A DNA stretch of 48,204 nucleotides, taken from positions 1 to 48,204 of the forward strand of contig SHYP01000010.1 of the NCBI GenBank assembly GCA_009692725.1, given 5' to 3'. Origin of the DNA: Dehalococcoidia bacterium. Its GTDB lineage: Bacteria > Chloroflexota > Dehalococcoidia > UBA2979. A model generated the notes under the pieces. The model ran no database searches. It was given only the letters and a program-made list of their open reading frames with translations, and was not told the DNA's origin. The position numbers were made by a program, and so were the translations under genes. Within the stretch, counting starts at the first letter, position 1, and each line of letters starts with the position of its first letter. Of this stretch, positions 8,329 through 17,416 are shown one piece after another.

Positions 8329-9854
8329 CGGCACCGGTACTGATGGTGCTGGGCACGGCGTCGTCCGTGGGCAAGTCCGTGCTGGTGACGGCACTCTGTC
8401 GCATCTTCGCGCAGGACGGGGTGCGCGTCGCGCCGTTCAAGGCGCAGAACATGTCGAACAACGCGGCCGTCACGGCGGACGGCGGCGAGATCGGGCGGGC
8501 GCAGGCGGAGCAGGCGGCGGCTGCGGGTGTCGCGCCGACGGTGGCGATGAACCCGGTGCTGCTCAAGCCGCAGGGCGACCGCACCTCGCAGCTTGTCGTC
8601 GAGGGGCGGGCGCGCGGGCTGCTGCACGCGGGCGCGTTCGCGGGCGAGCGGCGCGAGCTGTGGGACGTTGTCGTGCGGTCGCTCGCCACGCTGCGCGCGG
8701 AGTACGCGCTGGTGATCGCGGAGGGCGCCGGCGCGGCGCTGGAGCCGAACCTGCGGGCAGGCGACATCGTGAACCTGCGCGTGGCGCGGCACGTGCAGGC
8801 GCCGGTGCTGCTCGCGGTCGACATCGACCGCGGCGGCGCGTTCGCGCACCTGCTCGGCACGCTCGCACTCATGGAGCCCGAGGAGCGCGCGCTCGTGCGC
8901 GGCTTCATCGTCAACCGCTTCCGCGGCGACCCGGGGCTGCTCGCGCCGGCGCTCACGGACATCGAGGCGCGCACGGGCGTGCCGGTGTTCGGGGTGGTGC
9001 CGTGGCTCCCGGAGCTACGCGTCGCGCAGGAGGACGCGGTCGCGCTCGAGCGTGCGGGCGAAGCGCCGGCGGAGCCTGGCGCGGAGGGCGCGCGCTTCGA
9101 CGTGGCCGTCGCGCACTTCGCGCGTATCGCGAACTTCGACGACCTCGATCCGCTGGCGGCAGAACCGGGCGTGCGCGTGCGCTACGTGACACGACCCGAG
9201 GAGCTGGGCGCGCCGCAGCTCATCGTGCTGCCCGGCACGAAAGCGACAATCGCCGACCTGGCCGCGCTGCGCGCGAGCGGGCTCGCGGACGCCATCGTCG
9301 AGCGCGCGCGCATGGGGACGGCGGTGCTGGGCCTGTGCGGCGGCTACCAGATGCTCGGCGCGGAGCTGCACGACCCGGACGGTGTGGAGGCCGCGCGCGG
9401 CGCGCGCGTGCCCGGCCTCGGCCTGCTGCCGGTGGTCACGACCTTCGCGGCGGAGAAGGTGACGCGGCAGGTGCGCGGCGTGGTGCGCGCAGCGGCCGGG
9501 CCGTGGGGCGGCGCGACCGGCGGCGCGGTGCACGGGTACGAGATCCACATGGGGCGCACGGAGCCGTTGCCGGGCGCGGGTGCGCTCGCGCCACTGCTCG
9601 CGCTCGAAGGGCGGCCCGATGGCGCGGTGAGCGGCGACGGCCGCATCGCGGGGTGCTATCTGCACGGGCTGCTGCACAACGATGCGCTGCGCAGCGCGCT
9701 GCTGCACGCGCTCGGCCACCGGGCGGCGCAGGGCGCCCCGGCGTTCGACCGCGAGCGGGAGTTTGACCGGCTCGCGCTGCACGTGCGCACGCACCTGGAC
9801 ATCGATCGGGTGCGCGCGCTCGTCGGGCTCGACCGCCTGGGCAAGCGCGCGTAG
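8325..9854 (+). CDS. cobQ: Cobyric acid synthase, glutamine-hydrolysing
   Basis: CobQ amidates four side chains of adenosylcobyrinate diamide. The 509 residues hold an N-terminal dethiobiotin-synthetase-like ATPase domain (GTASSVGKS at 10-18, KAQNMSNNA near 40) and a C-terminal class I glutaminase-like domain with Cys338 in GLCGGYQ and His447 in CYLHGLLH. The start is a GTG at 8325 overlapping the previous stop. Its presence means the cell can process cobyrinate diamide, either scavenged or made by ring genes outside this window. Only two bases separate it from cobU. Confidence 0.93.
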   Translation: MTAPVLMVLGTASSVGKSVLVTALCRIFAQDGVRVAPFKAQNMSNNAAVTADGGEIGRAQAEQAAAAGVAPTVAMNPVLLKPQGDRTSQLVVEGRARGLLHAGAFAGERRELWDVVVRSLATLRAEYALVIAEGAGAALEPNLRAGDIVNLRVARHVQAPVLLAVDIDRGGAFAHLLGTLALMEPEERALVRGFIVNRFRGDPGLLAPALTDIEARTGVPVFGVVPWLPELRVAQEDAVALERAGEAPAEPGAEGARFDVAVAHFARIANFDDLDPLAAEPGVRVRYVTRPEELGAPQLIVLPGTKATIADLAALRASGLADAIVERARMGTAVLGLCGGYQMLGAELHDPDGVEAARGARVPGLGLLPVVTTFAAEKVTRQVRGVVRAAAGPWGGATGGAVHGYEIHMGRTEPLPGAGALAPLLALEGRPDGAVSGDGRIAGCYLHGLLHNDALRSALLHALGHRAAQGAPAFDREREFDRLALHVRTHLDIDRVRALVGLDRLGKRA

Positions 9855-9856
9855 CC

Positions 9857-10429
9857 GTGGGCGACATGTGGTTCGTCACGGGCGGCGCACGCAGCGGCAA
9901 GAGCCGCTTCGCGGAACAGCTCGCCGCGGGCAGCGGCCGCGACGTGGTGTACGTGGCCACGATGGAGCCGTCCGACGACGAGCTCGCGCAACGCATCGCG
10001 CGGCACCGCGCGGAGCGCCCGGCAGCATGGCGCACGGTGGAGGCGCCGCGCGAGCTGCTGGCGGCGGTGACAGCGCAACCGCCTGAGGCGTGCGTGCTCG
10101 TCGATTGCCTGTCGCTGTGGGTGTCGAACCGGCTGCTCGCGCTCGGCGACCCGCCGCCGAGCGCCGCCCTCGACGCGCTCGAGGCGCGCATCGACCAGGA
10201 GCTCGGCGCGCTGCTCGCCTACGCGGGTCAGCGTGGCGGCCCGCTGGTGCTAGTGAGCAACGAAGTCGGCGGCGGCCTAGTGCCGGAGCACGCGCTGGGG
10301 CGCGCGTACCGCGACCTGCTGGGACGCGCGAACCAGCGCGCCGCAGCGGGGGCGGCGCGCGCCTGGCTGCTGGTGGCCGGGCGAGCGCTGGAGCTGCCTG
10401 CGCGCGAGGCCACGCGGGACCAGCGCTGA
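9857..10429 (+). CDS. cobU: Adenosylcobinamide kinase / adenosylcobinamide-phosphate guanylyltransferase
   Basis: This bifunctional enzyme phosphorylates adenosylcobinamide and then adds GMP to give the CobS substrate. The 190 residues include the P-loop GGARSGKS (9-16), YVATMEPSDDE, the probable guanylylated histidine in RIARHRAER (His50), VDCLSLWVSN (82-91) and SNEVGGGLVPE (134-144). All are CobU/CobP hallmarks. The start is a GTG; an in-frame ATG lies three codons later. It is the last gene of the operon and is followed by a strong hairpin at 10442. Confidence 0.93.
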   Translation: MGDMWFVTGGARSGKSRFAEQLAAGSGRDVVYVATMEPSDDELAQRIARHRAERPAAWRTVEAPRELLAAVTAQPPEACVLVDCLSLWVSNRLLALGDPPPSAALDALEARIDQELGALLAYAGQRGGPLVLVSNEVGGGLVPEHALGRAYRDLLGRANQRAAAGAARAWLLVAGRALELPAREATRDQR

Positions 10430-10441
10430 GGGACGACGCGA

Positions 10442-10473
10442 AGCGGCCCCGGCGGGGGGCGCGCGGGGCCGCT
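10442..10473. terminator. Hairpin between the cobalamin operon and htrA
   Basis: AGCGGCCCC (10442-10450) and GGGGCCGCT (10465-10473) form a perfect 9-bp GC-rich stem with a 14-base loop, 13 bases after the cobU stop. It has no run of T on either side. It lies between convergent genes, so it may stop transcription in both directions, perhaps with Rho. Confidence 0.6.
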
Positions 10474-10506
10474 CGAGGGCTGCGGGAGTAGCGGGCGGCT
10501 CGGGGG

Positions 10507-11676
10507 CTAGCCGGTCCACTCCAGCAGCGTCACGGTGACGTCGATCTGTTTGCCCGCGCGCACGATGGCCAGCTTTACCTGTTCGCCCACCTTGAAGCCG
10601 TCGACGGTGCGGGCAAGCTCCCGGATGGTCGACACCTGGATACCGTTCACGGCCACTACGACGTCGCCGCCGGCGAGCAGCGCGCCGCCGCTGTCGGAGG
10701 CGGCCGCGGCGCGCAGCCCGGCGCGGTCGGCGGCGGTGCCGGGCTGCACGGAGGTGAGGTAGACGCCGCGCTGCACGTCGACGCCTGCGTCCTTCGCGTT
10801 GATCTCGTTCAGTGTCTCGCCCGAGACGCCAAGCTGCGGGTGGGTCACGCGGCGGCCGGCGATCATGTCGGGCAGGAAGCGCACCGCGGTGTTCGACGGG
10901 ACCGCGAAGCCGACGCCGACCCACACGCGCTGGCCGGTCGGGTTCTCGATGGCCGCGTTCACGCCAATCACCTCGCCGGCGGCGTTGAAGAGCGGGCCGC
11001 CGGAGTTGCCGGGGTTCACCGCGGCGTCCGTCTGCAGCACGCCGCGGATGGCGCGACCGGTGATGCCACCCTGCGACTCGCGCTCCGTGCCGCTGACGAT
11101 GCCGGACGTGACGCTGAACTTCAGCGAGAACGGGTTGCCGATGGCGAACACGGGCTCGCCAGCGCGCACCCTGTCGGAGTTTGCGAGCGTGGCGGGCTGC
11201 AAGACGCTCGCCGGCAGCGACACGGCCACCACCGCGAGGTCGTTGCCCGGGTCCGAGCCGACGACGCGGCCGCGGGCGAGCGTCCCGTCGTAGAACTCGA
11301 CGGTGACCTGGTCCGCGCCCTCGACCACGTGGTGGTTGGTGAGGATGTGTCCGTCCTTGTCGACGACGATGCCGGTGCCGAGGCCCTGGCCCTGGCGTCC
11401 GTTGCGCGCGGCGGCGACGGTGTTGATGGCGACGACCGACGGGCGCACCTTGTCGACGAGGGCGGGCAGATCGGCGATCGCTGAAGGCACCGCGACCATG
11501 CCCGCGGCGCCGGCGCCCGTGGCCACGGGGAGTCCGCGCGTACCGGACTGGGCGGCGAGGCTGAGCGGGGCGGCATCGTCAGCGGGCAGCGTGGCGAGCA
11601 CGCCGCCGACGGCCGCGGCCACGGAGAGCACCGCGACCAGCAGCCCGACTCGCATCCACGCTCGCCCGATGCCCAT
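10507..11676 (-). CDS. HtrA/DegP-family serine protease with one PDZ domain
   Basis: This is a membrane-anchored S1C protease for quality control outside the cytoplasm. The 389 residues comprise an N-terminal hydrophobic anchor (about 8-29), a trypsin-like domain with catalytic His116 (TNHHVV), Asp146 (GNDLAV) and Ser225 (NPGNSGGPL), and one PDZ domain (about 278-385) with an insertion rich in Ala, Ser and Gly near 322-335. The start is supported by GGAGGTG upstream. It lies next to another secreted peptidase gene, sppA, about 90 bases away on the same strand. Confidence 0.92.
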   Translation of the reverse strand: MGIGRAWMRVGLLVAVLSVAAAVGGVLATLPADDAAPLSLAAQSGTRGLPVATGAGAAGMVAVPSAIADLPALVDKVRPSVVAINTVAAARNGRQGQGLGTGIVVDKDGHILTNHHVVEGADQVTVEFYDGTLARGRVVGSDPGNDLAVVAVSLPASVLQPATLANSDRVRAGEPVFAIGNPFSLKFSVTSGIVSGTERESQGGITGRAIRGVLQTDAAVNPGNSGGPLFNAAGEVIGVNAAIENPTGQRVWVGVGFAVPSNTAVRFLPDMIAGRRVTHPQLGVSGETLNEINAKDAGVDVQRGVYLTSVQPGTAADRAGLRAAAASDSGGALLAGGDVVVAVNGIQVSTIRELARTVDGFKVGEQVKLAIVRAGKQIDVTVTLLEWTG

Positions 11677-11763
11677 CGTGCACCTCCACCGCCTGCGTCC
11701 GTCATCTATCGTGCACGCCGGCGGTCAAGCGCGCGTACGGGATATGTAAATAAACGTCCGCGA

Positions 11764-12594
11764 TCAGTGGCCCGCGGGCGCGGGCGCGTAGTATAGGTAG
11801 CCGCCGGGCCCGAGGCCGCTCGCGAGCCCGGCCTCGAGCTCCGCCCCGAGCAGGCCCGCGAGCGCGACGGACGCGCGACCGAGCGCGAGATCGCGCAAGC
11901 CGCGGCGAGGCCTCTCGAAGCGGAGCCGCCGCGGTGCCCCGCTCTGGACCATCGCCCAGTCGATCGCGTCCTCGATGTCGCCCGTGCGATCGGCCAGACC
12001 GAGCGTGAGCGCTTCTGCGGCGACGTAGATCTCGCCGGTCGCGAGCGCGCGCACGCGCTCCGGCGGGAGCCGCCGCCCGCTCGCGACGCCGGCCACAAAC
12101 AGTTCGTACAGCGAGTCCATCAGCCGCTGCTCCTTGGCGCGCTCCTCCTCGGTGTCCTCGCGGAAGGGGGAGAGCATGTCCTTGAGGCGGCCGGACTTCG
12201 CGACACGCATTTGCACGCCGATGCGACCGAGGGCGTCCGCGACGAGCGGGCGGTACGAGATCACGCCGATCGCGCCCACGAGCGCGGACGGCAGCGTCAC
12301 GATGTAGTGCGCAGCGGCCGCGATCATGTAGCCGCCCGACGCGCCGAGCCCGCCGATGAAGGCGACCACGGGCTTCTCCGCGCGCAGCCGCAACACCGCT
12401 TGCGTAATCAGGTCTGAACCAACGGCGCTGCCGCCCGGTGAATCGATGTTCAGCACCACGGCGCGCACCGAGGCGTCCTCGCGCAGCCGCGTGAGCAATC
12501 GTGCATGTTCGAGCGGGCGGACGCCGCTCCCGATAACGCCCTGCATGTCGACGACGGCGATCGTCGCGGGGCGGATCTTGTCGAGCACTGCCAT
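11764..12594 (-). CDS. sppA: Signal peptide peptidase SppA, short form (S49 family)
   Basis: This Ser-Lys peptidase degrades leftover signal peptides. About 276 residues correspond to one S49 domain. The nucleophile Ser86 sits in GASGGYMIA, preceded by LNIDSPGG (oxyanion region), and the lysine is in the KSGRLKD segment near 133-138. There is no obvious N-terminal membrane anchor. I chose the ATG at 12594 because GGAGG lies upstream; ATG 12633 and GTG 12639 in the same frame are alternatives without a clear ribosome binding site. The last third (RRLRFERPRRGL onward) is a C-terminal extension. Confidence 0.85.
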   Translation of the reverse strand: MAVLDKIRPATIAVVDMQGVIGSGVRPLEHARLLTRLREDASVRAVVLNIDSPGGSAVGSDLITQAVLRLRAEKPVVAFIGGLGASGGYMIAAAAHYIVTLPSALVGAIGVISYRPLVADALGRIGVQMRVAKSGRLKDMLSPFREDTEEERAKEQRLMDSLYELFVAGVASGRRLPPERVRALATGEIYVAAEALTLGLADRTGDIEDAIDWAMVQSGAPRRLRFERPRRGLRDLALGRASVALAGLLGAELEAGLASGLGPGGYLYYAPAPAGH

Positions 12595-12722
12595 GGCGTG
12601 GCCTGCCTCCAGCTGTTCGCGACTCGTCGTCATGCGCACGGATCGAGTCTACCGCCCGCGACTCGCGATGCACCGCCGCGGCCACTGGCGTTGCCGGGGG
12701 TGGGGCGCTACCCTGCGCGTCC

Positions 12723-14369
12723 ATGCGGCGTCTCCCCCTGTGTGCACTGTTGTTCGCGCTCGCGCTCAGCCTCGGCTGCGCGCGCGCGAGCGAGCTGATC
12801 CCGGGTACGGGCGCGGACGCGACGACACGCGCCAGCAGCACGAGCGCGGTGGCCGCGCCGCCCCTGCTCGCGCCGGCGACGCTGCGCGTGGCGGGCAGCG
12901 CCGGCGCGAGCGCGAGCCGTCCCGCGATCCCGGACGGCGAGCTCGCGCGCAGCATCGTGGTGGTGCAGGCGCTGGCCGCCGGCGCGAACGGTGCACCGGC
13001 CAGCGCGGTGCGCGCGGGCTCCGGGGTGGTGATCGACCGCGCGCAACGGCTCGTGCTCACGAGCTACGCACTCGTGCAGCCGTACCGCGAGGACGGCACG
13101 CGCGCGTATCAGACGCTCGCGGTGGGCGCGGCGGCCCACGCGGGCGCGCTGCCCGAGTTCGCGGCGGCGATCGTGGCGGCGAGCCCGCAGCACGACCTCG
13201 CGGTGGTGCGCGTCACGGGCCCGCGCGCCGACGGCGAGAACCCACCGTTCGAGCTCGACGAGGCGGTGCTGGCGGACGCGGCCACGCTGCGCCGCGGCGA
13301 CCGCGTGCGCGTGCTCGCGCAGCCGTCGGCGGGGCGCGCGCAGCCGGTGCAGCTCACGAACGCGGCGGTCGCGGGCTTCCGCGGCGACGGCGCGGGCGAG
13401 GCGCGCGCGTGGCTGAGCCTGGACGCGCGCCTGCCGGGGTCGTACGCGGGCGCGCCGCTGTTCGATCAGTCGGGCGCCCTCGTCGGCGTGGCGAGCCAGA
13501 TCGCGTTCGACCCCGCTGCGCCGATCGCAACCGGACGGCCGCTCACGCTCGCACTCGATCTGCTCGCGCGCGCGCGGGACGGCGGGCCGAACCTGCGCTA
13601 CCGCGCGCCGTTGCAGCGCGGCCCAACGCAAACGCCGCAAAGCACGCCGAACGCGGGCGTTGCGCCGCCGCGAGACGGGATCGTCGTGAGCACGCCAGCG
13701 TTCGCCGAACACGCGATCGCCGGGCAGGGCACCCGCGATCTCTTCGACTACACGAGGGCGTTCAAGCCGGACGCAGCGGAGGTGCACTACGAGTTCGCGG
13801 CGCAGGGGGTGCCACCCGGGGCGACGGTGCAGGAGCTGTGGTACCTGAACGGCGTGCTCCAGGACGGGCTCTCGTCGTCGTACACGTGGACGGGCGGGGG
13901 GTTCGCGGTGGTCTCGGACCGCATGTCCTCGCTGAACGCGCGTGGGATTCCGCCGGGCGTGTGGACGCTCGAGGTGTGGGTCGCGGGGCGCGTGCGCACG
14001 TCGGCAACGGCGTTCGTAGGCGTGACTGCTGCAGAACTCGCGCGCAAGCCGCAGGTGGACGCACCACAATTCGCGGCGACGCTCACCGCGGACCAGCAGC
14101 CGGGCGAGCGAGCGAGCGCGAACGCCGCGCAACTACTCGCCGTGTTCGCGTATCGCCAAGCCAACGCTGTGCGCACGATACGCTGGATGGTGTCGCGCGA
14201 CGGGCGCGTGATGTACCAGTCGCCGGCGGTACCGTGGCATGGTGGTGATCGCGGCTCATGGTGGGTCGGCTTCGCGACGGACGGGGAGCCGATCGGCACG
14301 GGCGCGTGGGACGTCGAGTTCTACTTCGACGACCAGCCAGCCGCGAAGGGGCGCGTCGAGCTGCGCTAG
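12723..14369 (+). CDS. Lipoprotein with a trypsin-like domain that has lost its catalytic triad
   Basis: This 548-residue exported lipoprotein has a signal peptide with lipobox LSLGC (Cys19). Residues about 70-290 align with the HtrA-type fold (GSGVVIDRAQRLVLTSYALV, HDLAVVRV, PLFDQSGALVGVAS). At the catalytic positions the His of TN.HVV is replaced (TSYALV, Ala116), Asp158 is kept, and the GNSGGP motif reads GSYAGAP, removing the Ser. It is therefore probably inactive as a protease and may bind peptides or partners. A second part, about 350-548, is predicted beta-rich (repeats such as WYLNGVLQDG, WTLEVWVAG and WDVEFYFDD) and resembles an Ig-like extracellular module. It is divergent from sppA. 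Confidence 0.78.
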   Translation: MRRLPLCALLFALALSLGCARASELIPGTGADATTRASSTSAVAAPPLLAPATLRVAGSAGASASRPAIPDGELARSIVVVQALAAGANGAPASAVRAGSGVVIDRAQRLVLTSYALVQPYREDGTRAYQTLAVGAAAHAGALPEFAAAIVAASPQHDLAVVRVTGPRADGENPPFELDEAVLADAATLRRGDRVRVLAQPSAGRAQPVQLTNAAVAGFRGDGAGEARAWLSLDARLPGSYAGAPLFDQSGALVGVASQIAFDPAAPIATGRPLTLALDLLARARDGGPNLRYRAPLQRGPTQTPQSTPNAGVAPPRDGIVVSTPAFAEHAIAGQGTRDLFDYTRAFKPDAAEVHYEFAAQGVPPGATVQELWYLNGVLQDGLSSSYTWTGGGFAVVSDRMSSLNARGIPPGVWTLEVWVAGRVRTSATAFVGVTAAELARKPQVDAPQFAATLTADQQPGERASANAAQLLAVFAYRQANAVRTIRWMVSRDGRVMYQSPAVPWHGGDRGSWWVGFATDGEPIGTGAWDVEFYFDDQPAAKGRVELR

Positions 14370-14377
14370 CGCCAGCG

Positions 14378-15433
14378 TCAGGGCAGCAGCCGCCCGCTCG
14401 CGTCGTACAGCGAATCCACGATCGCGCCGTCGAACGCCGCGACGCCGCCGGCGGAGCGTTCGAGTACGCCCGAGCGCACGAGCAGCTCGTCGAGGGCGAC
14501 CCATTGCGCAGCGTCGGCGCGGCCGATGCCGTTCGCGCGGCGCGCTGCGGCGAGGTCCGTCTGCAGCAGGAAGCGCTGCTGATCGGGGTCCGCGCCATCG
14601 GCGTACTTCAGCGTGATTGTGACCGCTTCGTCGACGTTCGCGGCGGCGTACGCCGCGCCGCGCAGCGTCGCGCGCAGGAAGCGGCGCAGCATGTCGCGGT
14701 CCTTCGCGAGCGTGTCGTCGTGCACGAGGTACGTCAGGCCGAGCGTCGTGACGCCGAAGTCTGCTGGGTCGAACACGCGGATCGCGAGGCCGGTCTTGCG
14801 GATCGCGAACGGCTCGTTGCTCAGGAACACGGGGTACACGTCGACGCCCCGTTCGATGAACACGCGCGGGTCGAAGCCGACGGCCTGCAGTTTGACGTCC
14901 TTCTCCGTCAGCCCGGCGGTCGCGAGCAGCGCCTTCAGCTCGGCGGGCACGATGCCCGACTTGAAGCCGACGGTGCGGCCGCGGAAGTCCGCGGGCGACT
15001 CGATGCCAGCGTCGGCGCGCGCGACGAAGCCCTGGTCGCCGCGCTGGCCGAACAGCACGATGGCGCGCACCGGCAGCGCCTCTGCGCGGCGGCGCAGCGC
15101 CTGCGCGCCGGTCGCGGTGGTCACGTCGACTTCCTTCGCGAGCAGCAGCTTCAGGTGCTCGTCGCCGGAGGAGTGGCGAATCGTGACGTCGAGGCCCTCC
15201 GCGTCGAAGTAGCCCTTTGCCTCCGCGACGTACGCAGCGACGAACGGCAGGTTCGCCTGCGGGCGGAAGCCGGCCATGAATGTGAGCTTGCGCGGCGGTG
15301 CGGTGGGCGTCGCGGATTGGGCTGCGACGCCGGACACCTGCGATGCGGGCGTCGCGGTGTCGTCGTCGCCGCACGCGACGAAAAGCAGTGCGCAGAGCAG
15401 TGCGAGGATCGCGAACGCGAGCGCTCGGCGCAT
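14378..15433 (-). CDS. ABC transporter substrate-binding lipoprotein, NMT1/ThiY-like
   Basis: This 351-residue lipoprotein has lipobox FVAC (Cys21) and a Thr/Pro linker. The body matches NMT1/THI5-like binding proteins: KLTFMAGFRPQANLPFVAAY, AKGYFDAEGLDVTI, LLLAKEVDVTT, and the late helix run LRRFLRATLRGAAYA. Relatives bind pyrimidine thiamine precursors, nitrate or sulfonates. The GF.P.ANLP opening recalls ThiY, but no thiamine genes or TPP riboswitch lie nearby, so the substrate is open. The ATG at 15433 has an excellent AAGGAGG; an upstream in-frame ATG at 15469 does not. It is the last gene of the three-gene importer operon. Confidence 0.85.
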   Translation of the reverse strand: MRRALAFAILALLCALLFVACGDDDTATPASQVSGVAAQSATPTAPPRKLTFMAGFRPQANLPFVAAYVAEAKGYFDAEGLDVTIRHSSGDEHLKLLLAKEVDVTTATGAQALRRRAEALPVRAIVLFGQRGDQGFVARADAGIESPADFRGRTVGFKSGIVPAELKALLATAGLTEKDVKLQAVGFDPRVFIERGVDVYPVFLSNEPFAIRKTGLAIRVFDPADFGVTTLGLTYLVHDDTLAKDRDMLRRFLRATLRGAAYAAANVDEAVTITLKYADGADPDQQRFLLQTDLAAARRANGIGRADAAQWVALDELLVRSGVLERSAGGVAAFDGAIVDSLYDASGRLLP

Positions 15434-15455
15434 CGGGGCCTCCTTCGCCGGCCGT

Positions 15456-16409
15456 CTAGCGGCGGTCACGCGTGGTGTCGTGCCAGAAGAGCAGGCGATG
15501 CTCGGCGAGTGCGAGCGCGCCTGTGAGCGCGACTGCGATGAGCGCCAACGTGAACACGGCCGCGAACAGTGCGGCAGTATCGAAGTCGCCGTTCGCGATC
15601 AGCAGCACCTGGCCGATGCCGGTGTCGCCGGACATCCACTCCGCGACAACCGCGCCAATGAGCGAGAGCGGTACGGAGATGCGCAGCGCCGCGAACAGGT
15701 ACGGCAGCGACGCGGGCAGGCGGAGCCGCCAGAACACCTGCAGCCGCGACGCGCGCATCGCGCGCAGGAACTCGTGCGCGGCGGGATCGACGTCGCGCAG
15801 GCCGGTGACGGCGTTCACGAGCATCGGGAAGAACGTGATCAGCGCCGCGATCAGCACTTTCGGCCAGATGCCGAAACCGAACCAGATCACGAACAGCGGC
15901 GCGACGGCGATCACGGGCGTCACCTTGACGAGCAGCGCGAGCGGGTAGAGCGCGCGCTCCAGCGGGCGCGAGTGCGCCATCAGCGCCGCGAGCGCAAAGG
16001 CCGAGCCCGCGCCGACGGCGAGCCCGGCGAGCGCTTCGACGAGCGTGGTGCGCGCGGCGAAGGCGAAGCGGCCGGGGTCGTCGGCGAGCGTTGCGAACAC
16101 GGCCGATGGCGTCGGCACCAGGTACGCGGCGATGTCGCGCCAGCGTACCCACGCCTCCCATGCGAGCAGCGCGAGCATCGCGGCGAGGAGCGGCGGCAGG
16201 GCCGTGGCGAGCGCGCGTCGTGCGCCATGGCGGCGCGCGGCCCCGGCAGACACGGCCCACCATGTGCCCTCCAGCACGTCGGCGGCGCCGCGGCGGCGGC
16301 GGGCGGGGCGGTCCGCGGGCGCGGCCACGACCGCGTGCGCGACGCCGCGCCGTGCGCGCGGCGCGCGGCCGTCGAGCACGTCGCCGAGCCCGAGCGGTTC
16401 GCTGGTCAC
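15456..16409 (-). CDS. ABC transporter permease, SsuC/TauC-like
   Basis: This 317-residue inner-membrane permease of the nitrate/sulfonate/HMP type has five to six membrane segments and the EAA loop AHEFLRAMRASRLQVFWRLR... followed by LPYLFAALR. The first about 60 residues are Arg-rich and probably cytoplasmic, longer than usual. The GTG start overlaps the stop of the ATPase gene by four bases. The binding-protein gene starts about 20 bases downstream. It works with both neighbours as one importer. Confidence 0.88.
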   Translation of the reverse strand: MTSEPLGLGDVLDGRAPRARRGVAHAVVAAPADRPARRRRGAADVLEGTWWAVSAGAARRHGARRALATALPPLLAAMLALLAWEAWVRWRDIAAYLVPTPSAVFATLADDPGRFAFAARTTLVEALAGLAVGAGSAFALAALMAHSRPLERALYPLALLVKVTPVIAVAPLFVIWFGFGIWPKVLIAALITFFPMLVNAVTGLRDVDPAAHEFLRAMRASRLQVFWRLRLPASLPYLFAALRISVPLSLIGAVVAEWMSGDTGIGQVLLIANGDFDTAALFAAVFTLALIAVALTGALALAEHRLLFWHDTTRDRR

Positions 16410-17260
16410 GGGGCGGCCTGCGCGGCGACGGGAGCACCCGCGAGCGCGGCGCGCGCGGCGGCAACGAGCTGCGCGAAGGCGGGCGTCGCCTCGATCGCGT
16501 CGTCGCGCGGGCGTGGCAGGTCGATGGCGATGTCGGCGACCACGCGGCCGGGGCGCGCGCTCAGCACGACGACGCGGTCCGAGAGCAGCACCGCTTCCCG
16601 CACGGCGTGCGTGACGAAGAGCACCGAGACGCGTTCGCGCTCCCAGATGCGCAGCAGCTCGCGGCGCAGCTCCTCGCGCGCGAGCTCGTCCAGCGCGCCG
16701 AACGGCTCGTCCATGAGCAGCAACCGCGGGCGGTGCGCGAGCGCGCGCGCCAGCGCGACGCGCTGCAGCATGCCGCCCGACAGCTCATGCGGGTACGCGC
16801 GCGCGAAGCTGCTCATGCCGACGCGCGCGAGCAGCTCGCCGACGCGCGCGGCGGCGCGCCGGCCATCGCCCGCGAGCTGCAGCGGCAGCGCGACGTTGGC
16901 GGCGACGGTGCGCCACGGCAGCAACCCCGGCTGCTGTGTGACGAGGCCGATCGCGTGTGCCGCGGCGGCCGCCTCCGGCGCGACGCCGAGCGTGCGTACA
17001 GCGCCCTGCTGCGGGCGCAGCAGCCCCGAGGCGAGCCGCAGCAGCGTCGACTTGCCGCAGCCGCTGGGTCCGACGAGCGACACGAACTCGCCGGGGCGCA
17101 CGACGAGATCGATGCCGTCGAGCGCAAGCAGCGCCCCGCCCGCGAGCGCATAGCGATGCGCGAGCCACGCGATGGCGAGCGCGTGGCGGGCTTCGGCGTG
17201 CGGTGCCGGCTGGGCGGCTCGCTCCTCGTCCGGCCGCCGGGTGGGCGCGAGCGGTGTCAC
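16406..17260 (-). CDS. ABC transporter ATP-binding protein, SsuB/TauB-like
   Basis: This 284-residue ATPase shows Walker A GPSGCGKST (64-72), a Q-loop in VTQQPGLLPW (107-116), signature LSGGM (160-164) and Walker B LLMDEPFGALD (181-191). The MDEPFGALD form and the VTHAVREAV segment are typical of the nitrate/sulfonate/taurine group. I place the start at the GTG at 17260 because GGGAGG precedes it at ideal spacing. An ATG at 17317 would add 19 residues. It is the first gene of the importer operon and is divergent from npdG. Confidence 0.88.
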   Translation of the reverse strand: MTPLAPTRRPDEERAAQPAPHAEARHALAIAWLAHRYALAGGALLALDGIDLVVRPGEFVSLVGPSGCGKSTLLRLASGLLRPQQGAVRTLGVAPEAAAAAHAIGLVTQQPGLLPWRTVAANVALPLQLAGDGRRAAARVGELLARVGMSSFARAYPHELSGGMLQRVALARALAHRPRLLLMDEPFGALDELAREELRRELLRIWERERVSVLFVTHAVREAVLLSDRVVVLSARPGRVVADIAIDLPRPRDDAIEATPAFAQLVAAARAALAGAPVAAQAAP

Positions 17261-17416
17261 GAGTCCTCCCGCCGACGGTTGCGAGGCCGCCCGCGCGGCC
17301 CGTACGCTGACGCTCATTGTACGCACGGCAGCGGCGCGCACCGGCCAGATGGACCGTCGCGGGGCGGGCGGGGGCCGCGCCGCCGCGCGCGGCCCTGCGA
17401 ACGCGTGAGGGGCACG

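Noticed and set aside
14378..17260. TPP riboswitch ahead of the ThiY-like importer
   Set aside because: I searched the leader for CTGAGA and ACCTGA-type boxes on the minus strand and saw none.
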